NCBI RefSeq assembly: GCF_032337115.1
Contig: NZ_JAVXZY010000010.1
Span: 62,001 to 126,000 of the forward strand
From: Roseateles_C aquae
GTDB taxonomy: Bacteria > Pseudomonadota > Gammaproteobacteria > Burkholderiales > Burkholderiaceae_C
Direction: 5' to 3'
Length of the DNA: 64,000 nucleotides
Below are positions 47,062 to 56,410 of this stretch, one piece after another. The notes under the pieces were generated by a model. That model saw only the letters and a program-made list of their open reading frames with translations. It was not told the DNA's origin and searched no databases. Both the position numbers and the translations under genes were made by a program. How positions within the stretch are numbered: the first letter of the stretch is position 1; each line of letters begins with the position of its first letter.

Positions 47062-47263
47062 GGTGTCTTTTTGCTGGCGCGGCCAGGCCAGATGGCAGCG
47101 GCTTGCGGCGGCGTTCGAGTCGGGGAAGGGCGGATTATCGCAGCGGGTCGGTGCCCAAGTGCGCTTGGCGGCCCGGCGGCTCTGAATGGCGCGCACAGAG
47201 GAGTGCCGTGTGAGAGCGCGGGTTCCGTGTTCGCTTAGCATGCTGGCCACTGTGGAGACCTCG

Positions 47264-47716
47264 ATGATGAAGATCGGCGGCGTGGCAACCCTTGCGTTCT
47301 GGTGCTTAGCGGCGTGCAGCTCGGCCGCGCCGGAGGCGCCTTTGGCAGTCGCCGTTGGCACGGCGTTCACGTTGCCCGTCGGCGGCACGGCGCAGGTCGG
47401 CCAGACGGGTGTGCGTGTGGGCGTTGAGGCCGTCAGCGCCGATTCCCGCTGCCCCAAAGGGGCCCAATGCGTCTGGGCCGGCCAGGCGTCGGTGCGCGTC
47501 TGGTTGCAGCAGGGCCGCGGCGACCGACAGACGCTGGACTTGCATCTGCCCGCCATGGCGGGGCCGCCCGTTCAGGCCTTCGGGCATCAGGTCCAACTGT
47601 TGCAGCTCGATCCCCTGCCGGTCAGTGGCAAGCCGATTGCCCGGGCGGATTACCGCGCCACCTTGCTACTCTTGCTCACGCCTCCGGATACGCCGGCTGC
47701 TATATCAGAACGTTAG
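47264..47716 (+). CDS. putative lipoprotein of unknown function
   Basis: A 150-aa protein with signal peptide and lipobox: MKIGGVATLAFWCLAACSS. The body is a short beta-rich domain with a conserved-looking motif DSRCPKGAQCVWAGQASVRV, whose two Cys probably form a disulfide. Small lipoproteins with a CP..CVWAG motif are, as far as I recall, common in environmental bacteria, but the role is not known to me. ATG at 47264 or 47267. Confidence 0.68.
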   Translation: MMKIGGVATLAFWCLAACSSAAPEAPLAVAVGTAFTLPVGGTAQVGQTGVRVGVEAVSADSRCPKGAQCVWAGQASVRVWLQQGRGDRQTLDLHLPAMAGPPVQAFGHQVQLLQLDPLPVSGKPIARADYRATLLLLLTPPDTPAAISER

Positions 47717-47748
47717 GAGGCCACTGCGGCGGCGCTTTGCGGGGGTAC

Positions 47749-47776
47749 TGCTGGTTTCCCCTTGCTGGTTTCCCCT
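47749..47776. repeat. perfect 14-bp tandem duplication
   Basis: TGCTGGTTTCCCCT occurs twice head to tail (47749-47762 and 47763-47776), about 100 bp before the PEP-CTERM gene start. It may be simple slippage or part of the promoter region; no function can be assigned. Confidence 0.75.
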
Positions 47777-47876
47777 TCCCGTGGATGAGGGGGGACAAAT
47801 CGCGAGCGATGAGGATCAGAATTCGGCGGTCAAAAGTCACACTTTGGCCCATTCAAACCGCAGAACGAGGCTCCGT

Positions 47877-48482
47877 ATGCACGCTATCCGCCACCTGGTG
47901 TCCGCCGTCGCATTGCTCGCGATGTCCGTGTCATCCTTCGCATCGCCAACGATTTACGTCGCGCGATCCGACTTCCTGACCCATCTGGCGCCGTCCAGCT
48001 ATACCGAGAGTTTCGACGGGCTGGGCAATGGCCCATCTGGCGCTCAGACCTTCGGCACCGGTCCGTTCGCGTTCACTGCTTTTGCGCCCAGCGATTTGTA
48101 TCTGGCCGGCGGCTTCCTGGGCACCAGCCAGATCAACGAGGCCTTGACGGTCACCTTCGGCGCTGGCGTCAAGGCCTTTGGCGCGGACTTCTTTACCACC
48201 GATCTCAACGACGCCTTTCAGTCCGTGCTGGTCACGCTGAGCTTGAGCGACGGCTCGACGACCAGCTTCACGCCGACCTCGTTGGCGGACAGCTTCCGTG
48301 GCTTTGTCTCCACCGTCGACATCTCCTCCTTCACCATCAGCGGCCCGGGCAGCTCGCTGTATGCCTCGCTGGACAACCTGACCGTGGGTACCGCGGGCAA
48401 CACCGTGCCTGAGCCTGGCAGCCTGGCCTTGGTTGGTCTGGCAGCGGCCGGTTTGTTCGCTACACGCCGCCGCGCTGCCTGA
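47877..48482 (+). CDS. PEP-CTERM sorting-domain protein
   Basis: A 201-aa exported protein. N-terminal signal peptide (MHAIRHLVSAVALLAMSVSS, cleavage after FAS). The C-terminal PEP-CTERM tail VPEPGSLALVGLAAAGLFATRRRAA has PEP, a hydrophobic helix and a basic end (quoted in part here). The middle is a beta-rich domain with no recognised family. Such tails are processed by exosortase and mark proteins for the extracellular polysaccharide matrix; no exosortase is in this window. The ATG at 47877 is set by the signal peptide. Confidence 0.85.
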   Translation: MHAIRHLVSAVALLAMSVSSFASPTIYVARSDFLTHLAPSSYTESFDGLGNGPSGAQTFGTGPFAFTAFAPSDLYLAGGFLGTSQINEALTVTFGAGVKAFGADFFTTDLNDAFQSVLVTLSLSDGSTTSFTPTSLADSFRGFVSTVDISSFTISGPGSSLYASLDNLTVGTAGNTVPEPGSLALVGLAAAGLFATRRRAA

Positions 48483-48559
48483 ACGGTGCGGCTGGCCGGG
48501 GCCCCGGTCGTTCTTTCAAGATCAGCAACAGCGGCGTTCGCGCCCCTATGGGAGTTTCC

Positions 48560-51379
48560 ATGACTCGTACCCATCTGAAGTTGTCCACCCTGGCCATCGC
48601 CATGGGTCTGTCTCTGGCCGCACAGGCCCAGTCCGGCGCGGCCTTGGCAGGTCAAAGCGACGCGCTGACCCGCCTGAGCGTCGCGACGGGCCGCGCACCG
48701 CAGGTGAGCTACCACGGTGCGACTGGCGCCGCTCGATTCGTTCGTATTGACGCTGGCAGTGGCCGGCAGCTGGGTGCTGCGCTTGGCTCGCGTGCGGGCA
48801 ACGATGACGAGAAGCTGCGCGGCGCAGCGCAGTTCTTCAACAGCTATGGCGCGCTGTTCGGCATCAGCAATGCCGCTGCCGAACTCAGCGCCGGCCTGCT
48901 CGCCCGAGACAAGCAGGGTGGCGCACACATCACTCACAAGCAGCTGTACCGCGGGGTGCCGGTGTTTGGCGCCGAGCTCAAGTCGCACTTTGACAGCGCG
49001 GGCAAGCTGACTGCCGTCAACGGCACCTTTGTCCCCGGCATCGAGCTGGACACCCAGCCGAGCCGCAGCGCCGCAGAAGCCGCGGCAGCAGCGAAGAAGT
49101 TTGTTACCGCCGGCATGTCCAGCGCCGCGGCAGCCAGGGTCGGCACGAAGCCGGCTGCATTGTTGATCTATCGCGAAGGGCTGGCGCAAGGCGTGCCAGG
49201 TAGCAATCGCCTGGTCTGGCAGGTCGAGGTCGGCAATGGCGTCGATGTGCGCGAATTCATCTTTGTCGATGCCAATACCGGCAAGGTTGTTGATCGCATT
49301 GCCGGCATTCACGAGGGCAAGAATCGCCGCGCCTTCGATGGCGCCAACGTCAATCAACCTGGCCCGAACTACCCCGGTACGCCGTTCTGGGTCGAAGGTC
49401 AGCCCTTCCCAACGGGCACGACCGAAGCCGACAACATGATCGCCGCTTCGGCTGAAATCTACGATCTGTTCAAGACTGCTTTCGGTCGCGACTCCTTCGA
49501 TGGCAAGGGCGCCACGATGGATTCGATCTTCAACCGTGGCAATGGGTGCCCGAACGCGTCCTGGAACGGGGTCTATATCTCCTTCTGCCCGGGCACGACG
49601 ACCGACGACGTGACCGCCCATGAATGGGGTCACGCTTACACCGAATACACCCATGGCCTGATTTACCAGTGGCAACCGGGCGCCCTGAACGAGGCCTATT
49701 CCGACATCTGGGGAGAGACGGTCGACCGCATCAACGGCCGCGGTGGCGACACGCCTGATGCCGCACGCTCGGTCGGCGCCTGCACGGTGTCCACCAACTC
49801 GACCCAGGTCAATATCCTGGCCCCGGCAGCCATTGCCGGCACCAAGACCGCCGGCACGGCCGCCTTCGGGCCGCAGACCTTCTCGCTCAGCAACGTCGGC
49901 GTTGTGGTCGTGGACGACGGCTCGACGGCGGGGGGCAGCACGCTGACCGATGGTTGCACGACACCGTTTGTGAATGCAGGCGCGGTTGCCGGCAAGATCG
50001 CCTTCGTTGATCGAGGCGTCTGCAGCTTTGCCATCAAGGTGAAGAACGCCCAACTCAACGGCGCGGTGGGTGTCATCGTCGGCAATAACACGGCAGGGGT
50101 GATCAATATGGGCGGGGCAGATCCGACCATCACGGTTCCCGCGCTGTCGATCACTCAGGCCGATGGCACGGCGCTGAAGGCGCAGAGCGGCGTGGTGGCT
50201 TCGCTGCAGCGCGGCCCGGGGTCGGACAACTCGGTGCGCTGGCTGGTTGGCGAAGACTCCTCGGCCTTCGGCGGCGCCATCCGCGATATGTACAACCCGA
50301 CCTGCTACGGCCATCCGGGCAAGGTGACCGACACCCAGTACGCTTGCGGCCCGATCAGCTCGGACAACGGCGGCGTACACAGCAACTCGGGCGTGGCCAA
50401 TCATGGCTATGCCTTGCTGGTCGATGGTGGCAATTACAACGGCCAGTCCATCACGGGTATTGGTCTGACCAAGGCGGCGCACATCTACTTCCGCGCACAG
50501 ACGGTCTACCAGGGGCCAGCCAGCGGCTTCCCTGAGCATGCTGATGCGATCGAGCAGTCTTGCGCTGATCTGACCGGCGTCAACCTGGCCCATCTGAAGA
50601 CCGGCCTGCCCTCGGGCGAGGTGATCTCCAGCTTCGACTGCCAGCAGGTGGCCAAGGTGACTGCAGCGGTTGAACTGCGCACGCCGCCGAGCCAGTGCGG
50701 CTTCCAGACGCTGCTGCAGCAGACGCCACCCCCGCTGTGCCCGGTAGGCAATCCAAGCGTCATTGCGGCGGACAACTTTGACGGCGGCAAGCGTGGCGGT
50801 CTGAAGTGGACGCTGAGCAATGCCGGTGTGGCGAGTTCCTTCACGCCGCGCAACTTTGGTGTGGTGACGAAGCTGCCCAGCGGTCGCGCTGGCTATGCCA
50901 TCTACGCCGCCGACATCAATGCAGGTGCCTGCGGCGGCCCGGGCAGTGAGGCCGGTTTGCAGCGCCTGGAAAGCCCGGAAATCACCATCCCGGCAGGCGC
51001 CTCGACGCTGCGGGCGACCTTTGATCACTGGGTCTCGACCGAGGCTGGCTGGGACGGCGGCAACCTGAAGATCAGTGTCAATGGGGGGGCCTGGCAGCTG
51101 ATCAACGCCGGGGATTTCATTTACAACCCCTACAACGCCACGCTGAACACGGCAGCACAGGGCAGCGACAACCCGCTGGCCGGCCAAGCGGCCTTCTCTG
51201 GCAGTGACGGAGGCCGGGTCAGTGGTTCCTGGGGCCGCTCCATCATCAATCTGGCCCCGTATGCCGTGCCAGGCGACAAGGTCAAGATCCGCTTCGAGGC
51301 AGGCAACGACTGCGCTGGCGGCGCCTTGGGCTGGTATGTGGACGACTTCTCGGTCTACAGCTGCGCGGCACAGAACTGA
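48560..51379 (+). CDS. secreted M4-family metalloprotease with PA domain
   Basis: A 939-aa secreted zinc protease. Signal peptide (LSTLAIAMGLSLAAQAQS), FTP and PepSY-type propeptide (about residues 70-210), then the M4 catalytic domain with HEWGH (His354, Glu355, His358) and third zinc ligand Glu378 in NEAYSD, the thermolysin spacing. A protease-associated (PA) domain is inserted after the zinc site (about 430-550, GKIAFVDRGVCSF), before the M4 C-terminal part with GGVHSNSGVANHGYAL. The C-terminal 150 residues form a beta-sandwich (WYVDDFSVYSC). The start at 48560 follows GGGAG. Confidence 0.9.
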   Translation: MTRTHLKLSTLAIAMGLSLAAQAQSGAALAGQSDALTRLSVATGRAPQVSYHGATGAARFVRIDAGSGRQLGAALGSRAGNDDEKLRGAAQFFNSYGALFGISNAAAELSAGLLARDKQGGAHITHKQLYRGVPVFGAELKSHFDSAGKLTAVNGTFVPGIELDTQPSRSAAEAAAAAKKFVTAGMSSAAAARVGTKPAALLIYREGLAQGVPGSNRLVWQVEVGNGVDVREFIFVDANTGKVVDRIAGIHEGKNRRAFDGANVNQPGPNYPGTPFWVEGQPFPTGTTEADNMIAASAEIYDLFKTAFGRDSFDGKGATMDSIFNRGNGCPNASWNGVYISFCPGTTTDDVTAHEWGHAYTEYTHGLIYQWQPGALNEAYSDIWGETVDRINGRGGDTPDAARSVGACTVSTNSTQVNILAPAAIAGTKTAGTAAFGPQTFSLSNVGVVVVDDGSTAGGSTLTDGCTTPFVNAGAVAGKIAFVDRGVCSFAIKVKNAQLNGAVGVIVGNNTAGVINMGGADPTITVPALSITQADGTALKAQSGVVASLQRGPGSDNSVRWLVGEDSSAFGGAIRDMYNPTCYGHPGKVTDTQYACGPISSDNGGVHSNSGVANHGYALLVDGGNYNGQSITGIGLTKAAHIYFRAQTVYQGPASGFPEHADAIEQSCADLTGVNLAHLKTGLPSGEVISSFDCQQVAKVTAAVELRTPPSQCGFQTLLQQTPPPLCPVGNPSVIAADNFDGGKRGGLKWTLSNAGVASSFTPRNFGVVTKLPSGRAGYAIYAADINAGACGGPGSEAGLQRLESPEITIPAGASTLRATFDHWVSTEAGWDGGNLKISVNGGAWQLINAGDFIYNPYNATLNTAAQGSDNPLAGQAAFSGSDGGRVSGSWGRSIINLAPYAVPGDKVKIRFEAGNDCAGGALGWYVDDFSVYSCAAQN

Positions 51380-51409
51380 GCAGCGCAGAGTCCTTGACTC
51401 CTTAGCAAT

Positions 51410-51440
51410 AAAGGGCGCCCTGCGGGGCGCCCTTTGTGTT
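51410..51440 (+). terminator. Rho-independent terminator of the M4 protease gene
   Basis: AAAGGGCGCC (51410-51419) pairs with GGCGCCCTTT (51426-51435) around the loop CTGCGG, followed by TTGTGTTT. It lies 30 bp after the stop codon. Confidence 0.8.
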
Positions 51441-51586
51441 TGGCGTGTCGGTCAGCCGCAGGGCGTCTTCGCAGACCTTGCTTCGCGGCACCACAGCCGA
51501 ACGCCCTAACAGCGCAAGAATCGGGTGGCGGCTGGTGGGGCCGCATAACTAGCATGCGCGCACTTGCCACAACTGAGAAACGCGCC

Positions 51587-52078
51587 ATGCCAAGCCTAGC
51601 GGCCTTCATCCCCTATCGCACTGCACCGATTCGTTCAAGCTTTGTCCAGCGAGCTCGTCTTGAGGGCGTGGACGATCAGAACCAGCCGGTCGAACGCCAC
51701 ATCGCCCAGGGCGGCGAGCCCTGCCGTGATGCCTTGCGCCGGGCATTGCCCGGCGAGGCCTTGATCCTGGCCAGCTACTGCCCCTTCGAGCGGGCCGGGC
51801 CTTACCGCGAATATGGGCCGGTGTTTCTGCTCGCCGATCCCAGCGCCGCGCCGCAGGCCGCCGAGGCGCTGCCGATGGCAGGCGAGCAGCCCTATCTCGG
51901 CCGCAGTTTTGCGCTGCGTGCCTATAGCGCCGAAGAGCGCATTGTCTACGGGCAGGTCGTCAGCGTTGAACACGCCGAGGCGCGGCTGCAGGCGCTGTTG
52001 GCGCGACCCGAGGTGGCTTTTGTGCTGGCCCGCTTCGCCGGCTATGGCTGCTATGCCTGCCGGATCGAGCGGGCCTGA
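51587..52078 (+). CDS. DUF1203 domain protein
   Basis: A 163-aa protein with the order and length of the DUF1203 family: CRDALRRALPGEALILASYCPF, YREYGPVFLL, YGQVV and the C-terminal FVLARFAGYGCYACRIER. There is no signal peptide or membrane segment. The function of the family is unknown. ATG at 51587 or 51554. Its 3' end is 30 bp from the convergent PstS-like gene. Confidence 0.8.
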   Translation: MPSLAAFIPYRTAPIRSSFVQRARLEGVDDQNQPVERHIAQGGEPCRDALRRALPGEALILASYCPFERAGPYREYGPVFLLADPSAAPQAAEALPMAGEQPYLGRSFALRAYSAEERIVYGQVVSVEHAEARLQALLARPEVAFVLARFAGYGCYACRIERA

Positions 52079-52108
52079 GGTCAAGCTGAGGGTGGGCGCT
52101 ACGCCGGG

Positions 52109-52528
52109 CTATTTGGTGTCGATGACCTTGACGGTCGCGTCCACCTTGCTGCTGTCCAGGATGCCCACGCCATTGGGCGTGCTGGCCACCCATTTCTTCA
52201 GCTCATCTTCGTTGTCGAACTGCTTGGGTGCCTGGGCTCGGCCGGTGAAGATCAGCTGGGTCCAGATGGCCTTGTACTGCTTCTCGTTCTTGCCGACGTA
52301 GCCGACGACGAAGTCCTCGCGCAGCTTGCCTTCCTTGGGCAGGCCGACCTGCACCGCGCCGCCGCCGGGCAGGGTGCTGGTCTGGCCGAGGAACAGGGCC
52401 TTGACCTCATCGACGCTGGCCTTGCTGTTCATATGCGGGTTGACAACGACCACGGGTTCGGCCTGCACCGCTACGGCCAGCAGGGTGGAGAAGGCGCTCA
52501 GGTACAGACGCTTGCTCAGGGTGTTCAT
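52109..52528 (-). CDS. small exported PstS-like periplasmic protein
   Basis: A 139-aa protein. Signal peptide (LYLSAFSTLLAVAVQA) followed by a short phosphate-binding-protein-like domain: VVVNPHMNSKASVDEVKALFLGQ, KLREDFVVGYVGKNEKQYKAIWTQLIF and GVGILDSS. It is about half the length of a true PstS, and phosphate-binding residues cannot be confirmed by eye. It starts nine bases after the end of the barrel gene and is likely co-transcribed with it. A binding or assembly role for that barrel is plausible. Confidence 0.78.
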   Translation of the reverse strand: MNTLSKRLYLSAFSTLLAVAVQAEPVVVVNPHMNSKASVDEVKALFLGQTSTLPGGGAVQVGLPKEGKLREDFVVGYVGKNEKQYKAIWTQLIFTGRAQAPKQFDNEDELKKWVASTPNGVGILDSSKVDATVKVIDTK

Positions 52529-52537
52529 AAGGCCTCC

Positions 52538-53659
52538 TCAGAACAGATAGTCGAGCGAGATGGCCAGGGCCTTGGAGTCACCGACGAAGGTGAAGGCCGA
52601 GCGGTCCTTGAATATGTCGTACTGCAGCTTGAGTGCCATATCGGAGCGGAAGTCCCAGCGCAGCGTGGCCGACCAGGTGTTGTGCTTCTCGTTCTGGGTC
52701 GGGTCGTCCTTGTAGTCTTCGGTGAAGCGCGAGTAGGTCAGCATGGGTAGCCAGTCGCCGAAACGGCGACCGACGCCGAGGAAGTAGACGTTGTAGATGT
52801 CCTTGGGCGAATCGGGCCGCTCAAAGCGGTTGATCTCGCTGCGCAGCACCCAGTCGTCCTTGTCGACATTGAAGGTGATGCCATAGAACTGCTGCTTCAC
52901 ATCGGCCTTGTTGACGGTGCGGGTGGCGCCGCTGCCCAGCCAGCGATCAACCTTGTTGCGCATCGCCACCAGGCGCAGCGAGCCCCAGTCGGTGCCGAAT
53001 TCGACATAGGCGCCCATGATGCCCTTCCAGGTCTCCTCGGTCTTGTCGCCGTAATAGACCAGGCCCAGCATGCGGTTGTCCTTGTCGGTCTCGGTGCCGA
53101 CCCAGGCGTTCGCCGACACCGAGACGCTGCCCAGCGTGCCGCGGTATTGCAGGTTCGCGCCGTTGTAGGCCACGATCTGCCAGCCGTAGAGATCGCCGGG
53201 CGGGCGTATCCAGGGGTAGGCATAGCCGACCTGGAAGAAATCGGAGTAGCCGAACAGCGGCAGGCGCTTGCGGCCAGCCTGCAGCGTCAGCGTGTCGCTG
53301 AGATTCCAGGTCGCATAGGCCCAGTCGACCGTCGGCTTCATGTCATTGGCCGCGTGGCCAGTGACCTGGCCGGTGAGTGAGAATTTGTCGCTCAGGCGGT
53401 AGGTCGCCTGCACGCCAGCGCGGCTGTCCGGCTTCAGGCTCCAGGACTTTTCGTAGATGCCAACATCGGGGTAGTTGGCGATGTAGCAGGGGCAGTGGAA
53501 GCTGTAGTAGTCGGCCGTCACACCGGACAGCGCCTTGCCGACGCCCAGGGTGGCAAAACCTGACACCGCCAATTCGTCGCCGGCCTGCGCGGCCCCTGCC
53601 GCGAGTAGCGAAACACCAAAAGCCAGGGCCTGGAGGCCCGTCGAAACTGCTGGACGCAT
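52538..53659 (-). CDS. putative outer-membrane porin-like protein
   Basis: A 373-aa exported protein with signal peptide (LQALAFGVSLLAAGAAQAG) and an all-beta sequence of alternating strands ending in phenylalanine (SLDYLF), as for a barrel of about sixteen strands. A loop near residue 53 contains CPC (YYSFHCPCYIANYP), an unusual paired-Cys site that could form a disulfide or bind metal. No classical porin family is recognisable by eye. It is followed by the PstS-like gene. The start ATG at 53659 follows CAGGAG. Confidence 0.75.
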   Translation of the reverse strand: MRPAVSTGLQALAFGVSLLAAGAAQAGDELAVSGFATLGVGKALSGVTADYYSFHCPCYIANYPDVGIYEKSWSLKPDSRAGVQATYRLSDKFSLTGQVTGHAANDMKPTVDWAYATWNLSDTLTLQAGRKRLPLFGYSDFFQVGYAYPWIRPPGDLYGWQIVAYNGANLQYRGTLGSVSVSANAWVGTETDKDNRMLGLVYYGDKTEETWKGIMGAYVEFGTDWGSLRLVAMRNKVDRWLGSGATRTVNKADVKQQFYGITFNVDKDDWVLRSEINRFERPDSPKDIYNVYFLGVGRRFGDWLPMLTYSRFTEDYKDDPTQNEKHNTWSATLRWDFRSDMALKLQYDIFKDRSAFTFVGDSKALAISLDYLF

Positions 53660-53809
53660 GGCGTACTCCTGGTACTTGGTGAAAACCATGATGCCATTCC
53701 GGCAAATCCGAAGGAAGCCTGCATGGCCCCGCCGGCGTACCGATCGCGCCACAAGGCTTGCAATCGTCGCGCATTCGTGCCAAAGCGCACGCCGGCAGCG
53801 ACGCTGGCG

Positions 53810-54448
53810 TCAACCCAGGTCGCCGCAGAAAGGCAGCACGCGATCCAGCAGCCTCTGCACATAGGCGGCCTTCTCCCCGACCGGCGCGGCATAGCTCAAG
53901 GCCTCGCGAGTCGCCGTTTCGCCGGCCTTCTTCAGCATCACCCAGCAAGCCAGGTACTGGGCCGACAGGCAACCGCCAGCGGTGGCCAAGGAGCCGCGCG
54001 CATGGAAGGGCTCGTCCAGCACCCGGGCGCCGGCCTCGACGACCCAGGCCTTGCTCGTCGTGTCGGTGCAGGCGGGCATGTCGCCCAGCAGCCCGAGTCG
54101 CGCCATCAGCAGCGTGCCCGAGCATTGCGCACCAATCAGCTGTCTCAGCGGATCGAGCTGAAGCCGGTCCAGCATGGCCGAGTTTTCGGCAATGGCGCGT
54201 GTGTAGATGCCGGAACCGAACAACACCACCTCGGCCTCATTGGCCCATTCCAAGGGGTGCTGCAGCTGCACGCTGACGCCGTTCATCGAGCTGATGGATT
54301 GTCCCGGCCCGCACAATGCCGCGCTCACACCGTGAGCCTTCAAACGGTTCAGCAGACCGAGAGCGATGAAGCTGTCGAGTTCATTGAAGCCATCAAAGCT
54401 GACGATGGCGACTCGCTGGGCAAGGATTCTCGGGGTGATCTCACTCAT
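53810..54448 (-). CDS. DJ-1/PfpI-family protein
   Basis: A 212-aa class I glutamine-amidotransferase-like protein. RVAIVSFDGFNELDSFIALGLL (residues 12-33, in part) is the DJ-1 N-terminal fold. The nucleophile-elbow Cys109 is in IGAQCSGTLLMARLG. There is no AraC HTH. Members are chaperones, isocyanide hydratases or glyoxalase-like enzymes; this one cannot be placed further. It is divergent from the OPT transporter with about 45 bp between starts. Confidence 0.88.
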   Translation of the reverse strand: MSEITPRILAQRVAIVSFDGFNELDSFIALGLLNRLKAHGVSAALCGPGQSISSMNGVSVQLQHPLEWANEAEVVLFGSGIYTRAIAENSAMLDRLQLDPLRQLIGAQCSGTLLMARLGLLGDMPACTDTTSKAWVVEAGARVLDEPFHARGSLATAGGCLSAQYLACWVMLKKAGETATREALSYAAPVGEKAAYVQRLLDRVLPFCGDLG

Positions 54449-54492
54449 GGTGCCTCCTGACCGTGGGGGCTACAGTGCGCGCCATACCATCA

Positions 54493-56325
54493 ATGCAGTC
54501 CAACATGACAAATCCATCCTTCGCCGCCGCAGCGGCTCCTGTCGACACCCGACGCTGGGCCTGGTTGCCGCCTGTCGGCAGTTGGGGCTATTACAGCTTG
54601 CTGGGAGCCATCGGCATGCTGATTCTCGGCCCCTTGGGCGGCATCACGGCAGCCTTCATGAACTTCTCGATCGGCTTCTTTGTCGGCGGCCAGGTGCTGG
54701 CTGGCATTCTCGGCTCGGTCGTCACCTATGGCTATGGCGCCGAGGGCAAGCACGGCGCCAACTACATCCAGACCACGGCGGCCTCGGTGGCCGGCATGAT
54801 GGCGATGAGCACCTTGATCCAGGCCATGACCTGGATGGGCATGCCCGAGGTGCCAAGCTGGCAGCTGGTGATCTATATGCTGTGCATCAGCATGATGGCG
54901 GCCGGCATCGGCATGCTGTACACGCCCATTTTGGTGGAGCGCATGCAGCTGACTTTTCCCTCCGGTCTGGCTGTGGCTAACATTTTGCGTGCGCTGACGG
55001 ACCCGGTGCTGCTGCGCCAGTCGGTCTCGCGCCTCTTTGGCGGCATAGGCGCTGGCGCGATTGCCGGTATTGCCGCTGCCAAGGTGGCGCTGCTGGGGGC
55101 GATCGAGCTATCGTCCTCAACCTTTGGTGCCGGCCTGATCGTCGGTGCACGCGTTGGCATTCCGGCCCTTGTTGGCGGTGGCGTTTTCACGCTGCTGATG
55201 CCCTACTTCATCAGCATCGGCTGGCTGAAGGAAGGTGAGCCGTTCCGAAAGATCGCCTTTCTGATTGCGCTGGGCATGATTCTCGGCGCAGCCATCGTCG
55301 ATCTGACACTGATCTTCTGGCGTGCAGTGAAGCGGCTGCAAACGGTGGCCGAGGGCGAACAGGTTGTCGTGCCCGAAGAACAGCGCACCGGTCCTCGCGC
55401 CAGCACGCCGCGCCTGCTGGCCTGGGTGGGGCTGTGGACGGTGGCCACCATCGCCTGTGGCGTGCAGTTCTTCCATGAGCCGCTGCACTTCATGATCATT
55501 GCGGTGGCGCTGGTCTATCTGTTTGCCATCGTCAACGGCATTTCGTTGGGTTTGACGGATCAGAATCCGATCTCCTCGGCTTTTGTCGTCACCGTACTGG
55601 TGCTGGCCAGTGTCGGCCTGAAGGACCCGGTGCTGGGCCTGATGGCGGCGATGGTGGTCTTCGTGTCCAGCAGCGTCGCCGGCGATATGCAGCAGGACCG
55701 CTCGACCGGCTGGCGCCTGGGCTCGAACCGGGCCTTGCAGTTCCGTTTCCAGGTGGCAGGGCTCTTGCTCGGCTCCATCCTGGCCGTGGTGATCGCCAAG
55801 CTCTTCATGTCGGCCTATCCGGTGCTGAACCTGGACCAGACCGCCATGAGCGCCGATCAAGCCCCGGCGCAATGGACCTCGGCAATGACTTACAAATTTG
55901 TCGGCGCGCTGCGCAGCCTGACCGAGCCCAAACCCTATCAGACCGATGCCATACTGATCGGTATCGCCATCGGCCTGGTGAGCGAACTACTGCGCAAGCT
56001 GCTGAAAAGCAATCTGGCCTATCTGCGCTGGGCTGCCAACAGCAAGCTCGGTTTTGCGACCGACTTCATGGTCGATGCCGTTGTGCTGCCTAGTCCCTAC
56101 GCCTCCTCGTTCGGCGGCTTTGTCAATCTTGGCACCTCGGCCTGGTTTGCTGCAGGCGGCGTGATTTCCAGCGCGATCAATACCTTGGCGTCCAAGCCCG
56201 AGGCAGGTGAGGATGAGCTGCCTTCCGATATGAGCTCGACCTCGCTGGTCGGCGGCGGCCTGATTGCCGGCGATGCGCTGGCGGCTCTGGGCCTGGGCAT
56301 CGTGGGTTTGCTGGCGGTGATCTGA
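54493..56325 (+). CDS. OPT-family oligopeptide/metal-chelate transporter
   Basis: A 610-aa inner-membrane protein with about fourteen to sixteen membrane helices. The family hallmarks are GGQVLAGILGSVVTYGYGAEG, AKVALLGAIELSSSTFG and a C-terminal NSKLGFATDFMVDAVVLPSPYASSFGG region (quoted in parts). OPT proteins import small peptides, glutathione conjugates or metal-chelate complexes; substrate unknown. ATG at 54493 or 54505. A strong terminator follows. Confidence 0.92.
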   Translation: MQSNMTNPSFAAAAAPVDTRRWAWLPPVGSWGYYSLLGAIGMLILGPLGGITAAFMNFSIGFFVGGQVLAGILGSVVTYGYGAEGKHGANYIQTTAASVAGMMAMSTLIQAMTWMGMPEVPSWQLVIYMLCISMMAAGIGMLYTPILVERMQLTFPSGLAVANILRALTDPVLLRQSVSRLFGGIGAGAIAGIAAAKVALLGAIELSSSTFGAGLIVGARVGIPALVGGGVFTLLMPYFISIGWLKEGEPFRKIAFLIALGMILGAAIVDLTLIFWRAVKRLQTVAEGEQVVVPEEQRTGPRASTPRLLAWVGLWTVATIACGVQFFHEPLHFMIIAVALVYLFAIVNGISLGLTDQNPISSAFVVTVLVLASVGLKDPVLGLMAAMVVFVSSSVAGDMQQDRSTGWRLGSNRALQFRFQVAGLLLGSILAVVIAKLFMSAYPVLNLDQTAMSADQAPAQWTSAMTYKFVGALRSLTEPKPYQTDAILIGIAIGLVSELLRKLLKSNLAYLRWAANSKLGFATDFMVDAVVLPSPYASSFGGFVNLGTSAWFAAGGVISSAINTLASKPEAGEDELPSDMSSTSLVGGGLIAGDALAALGLGIVGLLAVI

Positions 56326-56354
56326 TTGCAGGATTCAGCGCCGCAATACAAAGC

Positions 56355-56383
56355 AAAGGGCCGCCCGAGGGGCGGCCCTTTTT
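56355..56383 (+). terminator. Rho-independent terminator of the OPT gene
   Basis: AAAGGGCCGCC (56355-56365) pairs with GGCGGCCCTTT (56371-56381) with loop CGAGG, then TT. An 11-bp stem and a T-run make a strong terminator. Confidence 0.88.
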
Positions 56384-56410
56384 CATTCAAGGCGCCGTGC
56401 TTCAACAGCT

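Noticed and set aside
48218..51187. A 989-codon open frame antisense to the M4 protease gene
   Set aside because: The plus-strand gene has a signal peptide, catalytic motifs and terminator; the antisense frame has no start context or domain.
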